Part shown: positions 1-13,087 of the stretch, one piece after another
How the letters are laid out: every line of letters starts with the position of its first letter
Position numbering within the stretch: position 1 is the stretch's first letter
Source of the DNA: Golubevia sp. BC0850
Lineage: Eukaryota; Basidiomycota; Exobasidiomycetes; Golubeviales; Golubeviaceae
Reading direction: 5' to 3'
Length of the DNA stretch: 64,000 nucleotides
Assembly (NCBI GenBank): GCA_012976225.1
Contig: JAAVVG010000001.1
Location: 2,046,001-2,110,000, forward strand
Made by a program: the position numbers and the translations under genes
The notes under the pieces: model-generated
What the model was told of the DNA's origin: nothing
The model's database searches: none
Seen by the model: the letters and a program-made list of their open reading frames with translations, nothing else

Positions 1-200
1 TTCCTTGATTTTGTTTTTGTTGACGTTTGAGGGTCTCTAGATACTCGTATTGCGAATCTAAGTGTATGGGAAAGGAACAAGTACAGAAACAGGAATGTAA
101 CAAGACGAAACAAGATGACGTGAGAAAAGAAAATGAAGTACAATGAAAAGAAACTGGTCTACTAGTGGTGCGAGACGACGAAACGGAGAGGTGGGTCAAC

Positions 201-2579
201 CTAATCGGCGTACTTTGAGCGCGCTCTAAGAGAAGCACCCTTTAACTTCAAGAGGTAGAGGATTGGGATCATGAGAGCGGTGATTCCAGCTAGAAGTGAA
301 GAGCCAGGTCCGACGCCCAATCTTTGGTAGTAGACGGTTCCAAAGAGTGGGAAGGCTGAGGCGATGGTAGATCTGAAGAGGTCGTTTGAAGCCAAGATAG
401 AGGCTGCGTAACGATGGTAGGACATCGGTAGGTAGGTCAAGATGGATTGGAAGAGTAAGAAAAGACCTGTGGAGAGAGAGAGAGAGAGACAGCGGTTAGC
501 GACAGGGATTTGTAAAGGGAGACGTTCCTTTTTACTCACCTGGAAAGTAAAGAGCACTTCCGATGACAGGCAAAATCCAATGGACAGATTCCCTAGCGGA
601 CCAGCCGTAAATTAGCAGTGCTGCAGGAATGAAGAAACTGGCAAACAAACCCGCCTCCAATCGATCTTCGGGGATCATGACTCCTGTCTTTTGGAATCTG
701 ACATCGACGATGTAGCGGAGGTAGAGCATGTAGACTGGGACGGTAATTAATGCGGCCACAGCGATTCCGAGGTCTGCGAGAAGGTGAGACAAGATGGAGC
801 GAAGGGAGGTCAGACAAGGCGACAGCGGTCTCTGAGAATGCTGGAAAGAAGAAATCGTTTATACTCACAAGGCAGACCCTGAGAACCATGAGAGAAGCCA
901 TAGATACCACCGAATACAAGAGGCATCGACTCGAAGAATAGGTAGAAGCAAGCGTAGGCTAGTCCAAGGTAGACGTTTGCAAAGAGGACCGAAGGCTCGA
1001 ACGAGAGCAGGATAGGTCTCACCAAACTCTCTTTCAGTAGTTGCAAGCTTGATTCTTGAGCCTGATCGATCTCGCTTTGAGACTTGAAGTTCTGATTTCC
1101 TGTCAGCTTCCTGAGGCGTTGAGCTCTTCTTAAGAGAATGGTTCCCTCGTAAGTCTCGGGCAGTAAGAAGATCATGATTGCGAGAGAGATTCCAGCTGAG
1201 ATGAGAATGATGTAGAGAGGCCATCTCCATCCGAGCGCTTGAGCTGCGAAATTTCCCATGACTGGACCCAAGATTGGACCGACTGATACAACGAGGAGAG
1301 GAGGGAAGTGACGGTGTCAGTGAGTGGAAGAGTTGGCATCGCTAGAACGAATCTGAAACTCACGGACCGCTCCAACCGCCCAAATGACAATAGCATAAGG
1401 CAGCTTCATAGGAGAGTAGATGTCCGAGAGAGAAGCTCCTGAAACATTCGGAGAAGGAAAAGGGATCGAGTCAGACATAGGATAGATCATGCTTGGTGTT
1501 GACGTGGTTACTCACCCCCAGTCGCAAGGGCTGGACTTCCAAAGATCCCAGTGAAGAATCTCATGGCCTACATAGAGGAAAAGAGGGATAAGGAAAGAGG
1601 GTCAGTGAAAAAATCGCGAGTTGAAGATCGAGAAGACTGAACTGACCATGAGCGTGGAGTAGTTTGGCGATAGAGCTGTAACGATCGAAAGCAGAAGGAA
1701 GAGTAGAGCGGTGGGCAGGTAGACTCCATTCCTTCCGATCCGTGGGATCTCGCTCAATGGAGAGAGAATCATTGGACCTGCGTAGTGTTGTGTTAGAATG
1801 CAATTTACAAGGTTAGCTCTTGCACGTAACAATAGGTAAAGGTACAAGTTTGACCTTTTTCACGAGCCTTCGAAGACGGAGGGTATTAGCACTTCTACTC
1901 GGCCCTAGTCACTCACCTATCCCGTACGCAAAGATGTAGATGGAGAGTCCTCCGATCGCTTGACGGTCTGAGATGTCGAAGTCCTCGATGAGCCCTGGAA
2001 TACTGGCCGTGTAGATGGACGAAGCCATGTAGACGGCAAAGGTGTAGAAGCAAATGCTGAAGGCTATGAGAGACTTTTGAGCGACAGAGAAGTTACTGAG
2101 AGAAGGGGGAGAAGGCATGGGCAGATTAATGGAGAGGTCATCGAGACGAAAGGTGAGGCTTTCTGAGCGACAATCGCTCTGTGAAACATTTGGCTGTGAC
2201 CTTCAAGGAGATGAGACCACAGAGATGTGAAAAGTAAACGAGAAACTCACTGTGGGTTCTCCGGATCGTTTTCTTCCCATCCAACGATTGTGACGGTCTG
2301 CGAGTCAGTGGCAACGTTCTTCTCCGACTCGATCTCGAGCTTCTTCTCTTTTGAAGAAGAAGCTGCTATCGTCGATGAAGTACGAGTAGAGATCGTCGTG
2401 TCTTGAGACTCGAGGTCATCTTTGACTGAGGCTGGCTTGCTGTTGGAAGGAGAAGGGGAAGGACTTTGACTGAATTGAGGTACGGTGTAACCCGGCTTTT
2501 GGTCTTGGAAAGGTACTAGACGACCTGAAGACAGAAAATTGAGAGAGGAACCGACGAAAGAAGTCTGGAAGGCGCTCAT
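201..2579 (-). CDS. MFS multidrug/drug:H+ antiporter (DHA1 family)
   Basis: Predicted plasma-membrane exporter of the 12-helix major facilitator superfamily, in the fungal drug:H+ antiporter group that includes Flr1/Mdr1-like proteins; the substrate cannot be told from sequence. Eight exons: 2579-2251, 2095-1917, 1777-1647, 1567-1516, 1438-1364, 1282-869, 773-540, 466-201. After a Ser-rich cytosolic N-terminus come the family landmarks GYGIGPM-ILSPLSEIPRIGRN, an RFFTGIFGSPALATGG stretch with SLSDIY, and LGPILGPVMGNF followed by GWRW and a FLLPETY motif (the antiporter motif C region and loop). The last exons hold three or four more hydrophobic helices and a basic tail. I chose ATG 2577-2579 because the following FLSSGRLVP stretch matches the usual N-terminal layout of these transporters; an in-frame ATG at 2720 would add 47 residues. 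It is divergent from TOP2. Function class is firm, substrate unknown. Confidence 0.85.
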
Positions 2580-3371
2580 TCTGGAAGAGAGTAGATAGTT
2601 TGGGTTTGAGAGAAGAAGAAGTTGGAAAGGTTGCGGAACATTTAGGCTAACTTTTTTGGAAGGCTTCTTATACAATTTTCGGGTTGAAGGACTTAAAGTG
2701 AAGGGATAGGAAGGAGTCATCAGTTTGGATGAGGTGACCGGTGTTAAGGTCTTCTACAGGTGAGGATGACGCGCAGTAACGAGCGATACGAACGGTTTCG
2801 CTCCACCTTTGGTCGTTCTTGATCGCTCCAAATTACGCCCGAATCATCTCTCTTGTTCATTTCGAATGTACAACAGGCCAGCCATTTGATGCGCAAGAGC
2901 TCCATGTGGCTTTGATGACAGGCTCTGCCTCGCTCTTAAGGAATCCCCGTGCAGGAATTTCTTGGCATGATCTGACGCTGTACTTTCGTTCGATCCTCAA
3001 AGTTCAAGCTCAACCACCTCGTCAGAGAAAGATGAAAAGAAGGAGAAAGCGACCGCATCTATCATCTATGGTATCCAACCCGGGAGAGGGAGGAGTAGCA
3101 CGGCCACTCGATTGCGATTCCCGCCCAGAAAAGCTTGCTCGCAGCACCTTCTCTCGTATTGAATCACTCCGGATCAGCCCTTCTTTCGACCTCTCAAGCC
3201 TCTTTTTTTTTTGGAAGGATTGGCAATCGATGTTGTGCGATCTCCTGAGAATTGTCACGTTTTCCACGCCTGCTTTCCAATTCTCTGCAGACGCGTCCTC
3301 TCTCCTTCACCTTCTTTCATTCAATCTTCTCTCAATTTCCTCCTCCCTTACAACCTCCTACCGACCTCAAG
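2580..3371. promoter_or_regulatory. Divergent intergenic region, MFS gene / TOP2
   Basis: This 0.8-kb stretch separates the starts of the MFS transporter (minus) and TOP2 (plus) and must hold both promoters. The 90 bases before the TOP2 ATG are strongly pyrimidine-rich, as is common for fungal promoters. I see no clear TATA box and no convincing additional gene; open frames here lack family signatures. Confidence 0.4.
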
Positions 3372-6300
3372 ATGTCCTCAGAAGAAGATGATTTCATGGC
3401 ATCCGATGATTCAGAAGATTTCGCACCTCAACCGAAGAAAGTAACTAAAGCCAAAGCCAAAGCCTCAACCTCAAGCAAACCCAAAGCAGCTCCTAAACCC
3501 AAAGCCAAAGCAGCTTCTACAAAGGCTGCTGCCCTCAAGAAAGCCGCAACAAAGAAGACTCCAATCCAAACAGACTCAGACGACGACGTTGGTGGAGGTG
3601 AAGACGTAGAAATGTCCTTTGGTGGTGGTGGTGGAGATGACAGCGATGATGATGCTCCTCCTCCTCCTAAGAAGGCTAGCGGAAGTAAGAAGACTGCTAC
3701 TGAAACTTATACCAAGGTGAGTCCACGTGAGAGTCAGCATAGCAGGTTGGGAAGGAGGAGGGAGGCTGAGGGGCTTGTGTTGGTGTCAGTCCTCCTTGCT
3801 TGCACACAGGCAGAAACGCGCATGCATCGGCTTGGAATGAAGGAGAATGGAACTATGATGAATCTCAGAAGTTTTCGGGATCGAAATCTGTATCGACAGT
3901 CGAATCTATGCGTCGGGTTGCGAAGTTGCTCTCATCGCAGAGCTGCTTAGCCTCACCTCTTTGCCTTTCATTCAAACGAATTGCTCCCCTCATGCTAAGT
4001 GGCATGAAACGAACCTTTTTGCGATCTGTGAATGCTTTACTGACACGTTCAATCCTCTTTGTCCTTCCTATAGATGTCTCAACTCGAGCACGTCCTCAAA
4101 CGTCCAGATACCTACATCGGAAGTGTTGAGATGCACAAGTCTGAGCTATGGGTCTATGATCCTAAAGCCAAACAAATGGCTCTTCGGTGAGTGGAATGCG
4201 AATGGGAGAGAGCTGGGTCACAGGCCGAACTGACACTTTCCCTTCCTCAAACCCTGTTCTTCTCAGTGATACTACCTACGTTCCAGGATTCTACAAGATC
4301 TTTGACGAGATCTTAGTCAATGCAGCCGACAACAAGGTTCGCGATCCAACTATGACTGAGCTCAGAGTCACCATCAATAAAGAAGAAGGAAGTATCTCAG
4401 TCTGGAACAACGGAAAAGGAATCCCAATTCAAATCCACGAAAAAGAGAAGATCTACATTCCAGAACTGATCTTTGGAAACTTACTCACTTCTTCAAACTA
4501 CGATGATGAAGAGGAGAAGGTCACTGGAGGAAGAAATGGTTACGGAGCCAAACTAGCCAACATTTATTCTACCGAGTTCATCGTAGAGACGGCGGACAAG
4601 GAGAGTGAACAGAAATATCGTCAAATTTTCTCTGAGAACATGACTAAGATCGCCAAGCCTAAGATCACCAAGAACTCAAAGAAGGAAGAGTTCACCTGTA
4701 TCACCTTCAAGCCCGATTTCGCTAGGTTCAAGATGGAGAGAATCGACGATGACATCGAAGGTCTTATGATGAAGAGAGTCTTCGATATGGCTGGAACTGT
4801 CAAGGATATCAAGGTCACTTTGAACAAGGAAAGACTCAAAGTCAAAGGATTCAAGAACTACGTCGAGATGTACGTCAACGCCATCGCCGAATTGAGTCAA
4901 ACTCAACCCAAGAAGGACGAGAATGGGGATATCTCAATTACGGGACCTGCTGCTACTGGAAAGAAGCCCACTATCATCTACGAGGCTGTGGAAGACAAAG
5001 GGAAGGTCTGGGAGGTAGCTTTTGCCGTCTCTGACGAACAATTCCGTCAAGTCTCTTTCGTCAACAACATCGCAACAATCAAAGGTGGACAACATGTGAA
5101 TCACGTAGAAGCTCAAATCAATGGGAAGTTAGCTGAACTAGTCAAGAAGAACAAGAAGAATGGTCCAGTCAAGACGAAGGCTATTCACGATCAACTCATG
5201 ATCTTTGTCAATTGTCAAATCGTCAACCCAACTTTCGATGGTCAAACCAAAGAAGACATGACTTTGAAGGTTTCTAGCTTTGGTAGCAAGTGGAAGATGA
5301 GCGAGGAGTTCTTTAAGAAAGGTGAGTGAGATCGGAAGATTCGAAGAATCTTCGTACTCCGACTGAGAGGCAACTGGGATTGACGTTTCTCCTTCTGGTC
5401 TATCCACTTTCAGTCGCAAAATCTGGGGTCATGGATCAGATTCTCTCTATGGCCAAGTCTGCTCAAGACAGAGCTATGAAGAGAGTCGATGGCTCCAAGC
5501 GTAATCGGTCAGTTTTGAATCTGCTATCGTTTCTTTCGAGTGCGACTCCTTTCTCATCGCTTCGCACCTTCCTTTCACTTTCTATCTCCGCAGTATCTCT
5601 GGTATCACTAAGCTCGAAGATGCTAACAACGCTGGAACTAGTAGAGCCTCTGGATGTACCTTGATCCTTACCGAAGGAGACTCAGCCAAGGCTTTAGCCG
5701 TCTCTGGTTTGACTGAAGTTGGAAGAGACAACTACGGAGTCTTTCCCCTTCGTGGAAAGCTCTTGAACGTCCGTGAAGCCAGTCACGATCAAATCATGAA
5801 GAATACTGAGATCAACCACATCAAACAGATCATGGGATTGAAAACCAACACTCAATATACCAGCACTGCCAGCTTGAGATATGGTAGTTTGATGATCATG
5901 ACCGATCAAGTGAGTATCGTTCTCTTCGTCTCTTTGCGTCTACAGCTAGAACGTGGTTTCTCACACTCCTTCTATTCTTCTCTTCTGCTTTTATTCCTCC
6001 TCAGGATCATGATGGATCTCATATCAAAGGTTTGATCATCAACTTCTTTGACCACTTCTTTCCTTCTCTGCTCAAATTGCCAAACTTCTTAGTCGAATTC
6101 ATCACTCCCATCGTCAAAGTTACCAAAGGGAAACAAGAGCTAGCTTTTTTCACCCTCCCAGAATACGAGACTTGGAAGGAAGCCAATGCTGACGGAAAAG
6201 GATGGGTCATCAAGTACTTCAAGGGTTTGGGAACTAGTGACTCTCAAGACGCGAAGAAGTACTTCAGAGCTATGAACAAGCACTTGCTTCCTTTCGATAC

Positions 6301-9014
6301 CACTCAAGCTGGAGATCGTGAATTGATCGATCTTGCTTTCAACAAGAAGAAAGCTGACGATCGTAAGGAATGGCTACGTGATTTCGTTGTGAGTAGAGGT
6401 CTCGTCTCGACTCGCATCTCGATCGAGATCGTCTCTCTAACTAGCCAGCCTTTCTACTTCTCCCTTTCGTTTCTCAGCCTGGAACTTTCCTCGACCACAA
6501 CGTAGAGAAGGTCCCAATGAAGGACTTCATCAATCGCGAGCTGATCCTCTTCTCAATCGCCGATTGTGCTCGTTCCATTCCTAGCATGGTCGACGGTCTC
6601 AAGCCAGGTCAGCGTAAAGTAATGTTCGGGTGCTTCAAGAGAAAGCTCAAAGCTGAAATCAAGGTAGCTCAACTCGCTGGTTACGTCTCCGAGCACTCTG
6701 CCTACCATCACGGAGAAGTCTCTCTTACTCAAACCATCGTCGCCTTGGCTCAAGACTTCTGTGGTTCTAACAACGTCAACATTCTTTCTCCAAATGGTCA
6801 ATTCGGCACTAGAGGAATGGGAGGTAAAGACGCAGCCTCGGCTCGTTATATTTTCACCAACATCCCTCCTGTCACCAGAACTCTCTTCCACGCCGCAGAC
6901 GACGCTTTGCTCAACTATCTCAACGACGATGGTCAAAGCATCGAACCAGAATGGTACATGCCTGTCATTCCTCTAGTCTTGGTGAACGGAGGAGAAGGAA
7001 TCGGAACTGGGTGGAGTACCTACATTCCTAACTTCAATCCAAAGGACATCGTAGACAACCTTCGTAGACGTATGGCGGGAGAAGAGTACGTTCCTATGAG
7101 GCCTTGGTATCGCGGATTCACCGGAGAGATTCAACAAGGTGCTACTAATCACAAGTTCGAGGTCAAAGGAAGAATCACTCAGATCGACGAGAAGACTTAC
7201 GAGATCACCGAGCTGCCAGTCAAGGTCTGGACCTCTTCGTACAAGGAAGGCTTGGAAGAGCGTGTCATGGGATCCGAGAAGATCCAACCTTCGATCAAAG
7301 TGAGTTTGTTTCTTTGTCTCTTTTCGCCTTCGTCTCGCTCTTGCTTCAACTTCTTCTCGAGGCAACTTCGGACACTGACTCTTCTCGTTTCCTTTATACT
7401 GTTTCCTTTCCAAACTCAAAGGAGTACAAGGAGTACCATACCGATACCACAGTTCATTTCATCGTCGAGTTGAATCCCAATGGAGTCGCCGAAATCGAAG
7501 CCAAAGGAGCTGAGGCGTTCTTCAAGATTACCGGCTCGCTCGCTACTAGTAACATGGTCCTCTTCGATTCGGATGGAAAGATCAAGAAGTACTCCTCTCC
7601 GGAAGAAATCCTGGACGACTTCTATCCTCTTCGTCTGAGCCACTACCAGAAGCGTAAGGCTCACTTGGTCAAGGAACTCGAGAATCTCTACGAACGCCTC
7701 TCCAACCAAGCTCGCTTTGTCTTGATGATCGTCAAGAAGGAGCTCATCGTCGCCAATCGCAAGCGCAAGGATCTAGTCGCCGAGCTCAGGGAGAAGGAGT
7801 TCCGTCCTTTCCCAAAGCAGGCCAAAGCTCACGTAGCTGCAGACGTCGACGACAACGAAATGGAAGATGCTGACGAACCTGGAGCCTCTGCTGATTTCGA
7901 CTACTTGCTTGGAATGGCTATCTACAATCTCACGAAGGAGAAGGCGAGCACAAATTCAATCTTCGCTCCTCTCCTCTCCTCTCCTCACTTCACTGACAAG
8001 CTCTTCTCCAACTCAATCTTCGCTTGCAGGTCGATCGTCTTCTTGCCCAACGTGACGAGAGAGAGGCTGAACTCAAAGCTCTTCTCGTTCGTAAGCCTCA
8101 AGACCTCTGGGAGGAAGATCTCGACGCTTTCTCTGCTCAGTGGGAGGTGAGTCGACACGTGTACCCTCGCACAAAGTTGTCTGGTCTCGCTTCTGCTAAC
8201 TTTTTCGCGTTTCATCTGTCCGCTTTCTCCATCAACTCTCCAGGTCATGCTCGTCGAAGACGAACGTCGTCTCAAAGACGTCGGAAAGGTCAAGAAAGGA
8301 AAAGCTCCAGTCAAGAAGGCTTTCAAAGCAGGAGCCAAAGCAAGAAAGCTTCTCAAGAATTCTGACGAGGACTCATCTGAGGAGGAAGAAGAGGAAGAAG
8401 AATACTCTCCAAAAAAGACGATGAAATCTCGTCAGGTGTCTGGCACTTCCGCTGCAGCCAAGAGAGTCACGTCCACTTCTGGGATAAAAAGATCAGCTCC
8501 AATCGAATCTGGAGCAAGTGGATTAGACGACGAGGACCTCGCTCGTTTGATCAGTGGCAATTCCTTTGACAAGCCAAAGCCAAAAGCCAAAGCTCCCTCT
8601 GCTGCAGCCAAAGCCAAGGCTGCCGCCGACAAAGCCTCTAGTTCTCCTCCAAAGAAGAAAGGAAAGGTCGCCATCCCAATCGACGTAGATGCCATGTACG
8701 AGGATCCGGATTCATACGACTACATCGTCGCTCCCAAGCCGACTGCCAAACCTAAAGCTGGAACTTCCAAAGCTCGCATCGTCTCTACCTCTAGCGCAAA
8801 GTCCAACTCTTCCTCAAGCGCAAAGGGTAAGGGGAAAGTGAAGGACGAGAGCGAAGAAGATGAGGAAGAGCAAGAAGAGAGCTTCGTCGCTTCATCTTCT
8901 TCTCCTGTCAAACCCAGAGCTGCTGGAAGAAAGAAGGAAAATGCAATCAAGTATGCTATCTCTGATGATGACGAAGACGAGGAAGAAGAATCCGAAGATG
9001 ATTTTGATGATTAG
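3372..9014 (+). CDS. TOP2: DNA topoisomerase II
   Basis: ATP-dependent type IIA topoisomerase that passes one duplex through a double-strand break to untangle and relax DNA in the nucleus. Ten exons (3372-3716, 4074-4186, 4267-5321, 5414-5507, 5594-5909, 6005-6388, 6478-7299, 7422-7943, 8030-8146, 8244-9014) give 1512 residues, near the usual fungal length. Domains in order: acidic/Lys-Ala-rich N-terminal extension (1-115); GHKL ATPase opening with QLEHVLKRPDTYIGS and carrying GGRNGYGAK near residue 240; TOPRIM with EGDSA near 561 and DQDHDGS around 640, split by an intron; the breakage-reunion domain with catalytic Tyr893 in ARYIFT; then a C-terminal Lys/Asp/Glu/Ser-rich tail typical of the regulated, phosphorylated region. 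The donor at 7944 is GC (GCGAGC), so intron 8 is GC-AG. Family identity is certain by full-length resemblance. Confidence 0.97.
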
Positions 9015-10115
9015 ACAAATGTCTCGCCTCCTTTTTTTCCTGTTCCCTCAAGCTCTTGTGACCGCTCTCTCGTGCCCCATCTTTCATTTCTTGTACGCTT
9101 ATAGACACTTTCCTCGCAACACGTTTTGACAATTTGAAGCTCAACATTGGCTCGAGTTTCTCAATCTCCACTTACATTGAAGGACGGATAAAGACTCAGG
9201 GCACAAAATGAATCGTTATCGTGATGAGACAGCTGCAGCGGCCAAAGATGCTTGGAGTTGAAAATTTGAAGAGCAGACTGCCCGAATGTTTGCATCTGCG
9301 ATCCCGAAAAGTTGATCAAACAGTCGGGAGAAGGGGCAAAGGGCCGGTACGTAGGAGGTCCGCGTTTGCGTGGTACGAAAGTCGCCACCTTCTTGATTTC
9401 CTTTTGCTATCTATTTCGAAGCCTGCCTCTGATCGTGATCAGTGAACCAGTTCCCCGAAATACATGTGTTCAGTTGCTCTATGTAATCGGGTCGCTTTGG
9501 CCTGGTCCGAAAGAAGAACAGAAGAAGTGAACTGGAAAGTCTTGTCACGAAGTCTGACTCTTCGGAGCTACCCACCCCTTCAGTCTCGTCTTTAGAGTCA
9601 GCCAGATAACAAAAGTGTTTCAAGATGAGGAACCCAAGATCTTGAACGGTGTGGACTGTGGAGAACGTGAGGTTTCCACCCGGGTGGCGGGTCTTGTGTG
9701 AGACATAAATGAAAAGAGTCTATTTTCGTTTCACGCCGCGCACAAGGAATTCTCCGTCAAAGACAGCGAGTCAACAAAGTCAGTCCCAAATCCCAAGTCC
9801 CAAAGGCCAAAACTCAACAATCGAGACCATCTGTTGTCCCTTGTTTCGCTTCTTCCTAGTTCCTACGTGAACAAAGCAGGACATGCGAGGTCAGGGATCT
9901 TGGACAATCAGTACATCTCGAGCCCAATCCTTCAACTTCAAAATCGGCTCCTTTTGAATCTCTTTTCGTTCTTCACTGCCTTCTTTCTCTCCTCTCTTCA
10001 TCATCCTTCGAATCACTTCACATACCAAGATCCATCTTTCCTGGAACCATCAGAGGCATCTTAAACTGGCCCTCCTTCCACTCGCTCTCAAATCTCAAAT
10101 TCTCAACCCCTTCAA
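9015..10115. other. Intergenic, TOP2 3' end to GATA gene
   Basis: About 1.1 kb holding the TOP2 3' UTR and the promoter and leader of the GATA-factor gene. A TC-rich stretch at about 9950-10110 precedes the GATA gene. Short open frames occur on both strands but none shows a recognisable domain or splice-supported extension. Confidence 0.4.
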
Positions 10116-12445
10116 TTGCCCGTCCTGGCTCAAATCGCACATCTGCTGTCTTCCAGATCTGATCCCCTATATTCTAGATCTCACTTCCAAGACAGATACC
10201 TCAACGTCAGATCAAGACATCGCATGGAAGATCACAGGACGCAAGATGCGGCTGACTCGGTCATCAAGGGTAATTTGCAACCATCTCTCCAGGCCTCAAT
10301 TTCGATTCCACCAGTCTCTTCTGCTCCTTCCAACCCCTCTAATTTTCATCCAATCACTTCAAACGAATCTTCTCCTCCTCAACTAATTCCTATCGGTCCT
10401 CTATCTTCGACCTCAATTGAACGCGGCCCTAACCGACGAACCCAACCTAGCCACGTCAACCCTGCGGATCATCGCACCAAGCTGGATTCGTTCAAAATCT
10501 CCTCTTCTTCTTCCGTCCCTATCAGCAAATCTCCCATCTTTCACAATTCTACTTCTCAACTTCCTCAACCCCGACTTCCACCGATATCTTCTCTCTTCGA
10601 TTCCAACAGCTCTGCGGTAGGAAAGGAGAAATTCAGTTTCGGAGGGAGATCACCCGGACCAATTAGAGAAGACCTTCAATCCAATTCTACCTCAGAACGC
10701 ATGGCAATCCTCAACATGGGTGTTAGGGATCAATCAACGGTTCAAGAGGATTTCGATGCTTGGAAACAAAGGAGAGAAGGAGCCACCTCGCAAATTCCAT
10801 CAACGTCGTACTTCTCAGCTCCCACCTTGTCGAGTCCAGCCACTTCTTCAACCTCCAACTCTATGGGTGCCTACAACAGATATCCAGACAATCGGTTAGG
10901 AGAGGAGTTGATGGGATTGCCTTACTCGATGGCAATGCCAGCTTCTACTCAATTCCGTTCAAATGAAGAAGGATCCTGGAGAGATCAGCCTTCTTCCAAC
11001 CCAGCTTCATTCAATCGAAATAGCCATAGCAGAGCAGGCTCAGAAAAATCATCTTCCGATTCCGTCTCCATCCACGGAAGGGAGGACGATCTACACTCGG
11101 CCTCAAAAGTCCGCTCTCAATTGAGAGCCGTTCCAGCGGATCAAGCAAGGTCGAAAACTTCCTCCGACGAAGAGAGATCTCACTCTTCTGGTCACTTCAC
11201 TGGACCCTCGAACAGTGAATGGCAGGCTGATGTGGTGGGAAGAAAAGGCCGCGTACAAGTGAGTCTGAACTCTGACGCAAGACTCCTTTTGCGAAAATAA
11301 AAGATTTCTTCATCAAATCTCGTCGCTCACACACCAATTCTCTGTTTCCCACCACCCTCCCTTAACAGTCGGTTCGAAAGAAGAAGAGAAAGAACGAAGC
11401 TGATCAGCTTTGTCTTGGGTGTGGGGCGACGGATACGCCTGAATGGAGAAAAGGTGAGTCGACGATGGAAATTAACTCGAACGCTAAGTCAGACTCGAGA
11501 CTAACACCCTCCACTCCAATTCTTTCCCCTCAAGGTCCTACTGGAGCTCGTTCTCTATGCAATAGATGCGGATTACAATGGATCAAGATGTGTCGACGAA
11601 ACAAGGAGACCACCAAAAAGACGACGCCAACAGACGAAGCAGCCGAGGTCGAAATCGAAGAGGAAGTCGAATCGGATCTCGTGATTCACGAAGGAATGAC
11701 AGAAGCTCAGAAGAAATCCTTAGGAGAATTGAAGGAGTTAAGGAAAGAACTCAAGAGGAATGCAGCTCTCAAGAATCGAAGACAAGTGCCTATCGGACCT
11801 GACACCAGAGTCATCGTACAGAGTCGACAGTATCCTCCATCAAGCTCTTACTCAAGCAGTATTCAAGGAAACTCCATTCAAAGGACTTCATCCTCTGGCT
11901 TCCAGCACTCGAGCACTTCACCCGCTTCTCCTACCTTCAACCCGCCGCCAAGGAATGCAACGATGTCAATCTCGTCGTTAGTAGCAAGCAATCCATCATC
12001 TCCGTCTTCATCTTCCTCTATTCGATCTCCACTCCAACACACAACATCAGATTTACCTCCACTGCATTCTTCCAGAGTCTATTTAAGCCCGCCTCCTACT
12101 TTCAGATCAGAAGTAGAGCAATTTGACCCTTCTGCACAAGTTTACAGAGCTCAACCAAGCTCAAGTTCCGACTGGCATCGAGATTCAACAGAAAGAGAAG
12201 CGGGACTTTATCGAAGCATCAGTCAGAGCAGGTTAAACATTCCAGAATCAACTCATTTCCGGCATCATCAACAAACTTCAAATTCAGACTTTAACGCTGG
12301 TCGTTTTCAACAAGAGCCTCAAAGATGGAACCACCAACCCCTTAGACCTAGTCTCCCAACGCCCAATCCTTCAAGAGCATTCCTGAGAGATTCAACTTCG
12401 AACGAACATCAAAATAACAGACACTCCCGTGGACCTTCTCTATGA
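10116..12445 (+). CDS. GATA-type zinc-finger transcription factor
   Basis: Nuclear DNA-binding protein with one GATA finger. Three exons (10116-11258, 11369-11453, 11535-12445) encode up to 712 residues. The finger is assembled across two introns: C-x2-C (CLGC) and TPEWRKG from exon 2, then GPTGARSL-CNRC-GLQW from exon 3, giving an 18-residue loop between the Cys pairs, the length found in White-collar-2-like rather than animal-type fingers. A basic stretch follows (MCRRNK), then a probable coiled coil (KSLGELKELRKELKRN). The rest is Ser/Pro/Gln-rich and low in complexity. No PAS domain is seen, so it is not a typical WC-2. An alternative start at 10224 (MEDHRTQ) would shorten it by 36 residues; the upstream start is only the longest possibility. 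Which GATA regulator this is, and its targets, are unknown. Confidence 0.85.
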
Positions 12446-13087
12446 GGACCACTCGAAGTCTTCTACTCTAATCATCAAGCAATGCTTTCTCTGCAATTCC
12501 TTTCCAATCTAATCACAAATCGTCGCATTCTCTCTCAACAACTGCAACTCCAATGAACAGTCTCTCTGCATTCACATTCACGTTCGCATTTCCTTTCCCC
12601 TTTCTAGTTGTCTGTTCATATTCTTCGCTCTTGATCTCGTTCCCTTGTTTTGACACCTTATATCGCAACTTAAACTATGAAGTTGACCTCATCACTTTCT
12701 TGTCCGACTTCCAAGAAAAGTCGAGTCGCAAATCCAGAGAAGAACCAAAACGTTTAGATTATCAGAGACTCAGAAAAGGTACAAGTATGACGATCGAAAA
12801 GGAGGGATAGAATGACAAGGACTTGAATGACCCTAAGAGAGGAGGGGAGAAGCAATAACTACGAGGGAGGCAAAGACTCGAGAGCAAGGAGTTTTAGAGA
12901 TATACGAGATGACAGAGCACAGACAGGAGTTCGGCAAACATTGAAAGGGGTCGAAGCGTAAAGTAAAAGAGAGGGTATCATAATAGATGTAAAGAATAGA
13001 GCGGCATAGAGTTGAAGAGAGAGAGAGAGAGGTGAAAGCAACGCGAATTGAGGAAACTTGAGATTGACTGAAATTGAAGTGGGAATT
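12446..13087. other. Convergent intergenic, GATA / C2H2 genes
   Basis: This region of about 640 bases lies between the 3' ends of the GATA gene (plus) and the C2H2 gene (minus). It should contain both 3' UTRs and termination signals. A GA dinucleotide run lies at about 13016-13032. No gene is supported. Confidence 0.4.

Noticed and set aside
2579-2720. Upstream start adding 47 residues to the MFS transporter
   Set aside because: The extra N-terminus has no family resemblance, while the ATG at 2577-2579 matches the normal start of these exporters. It cannot be fully excluded.
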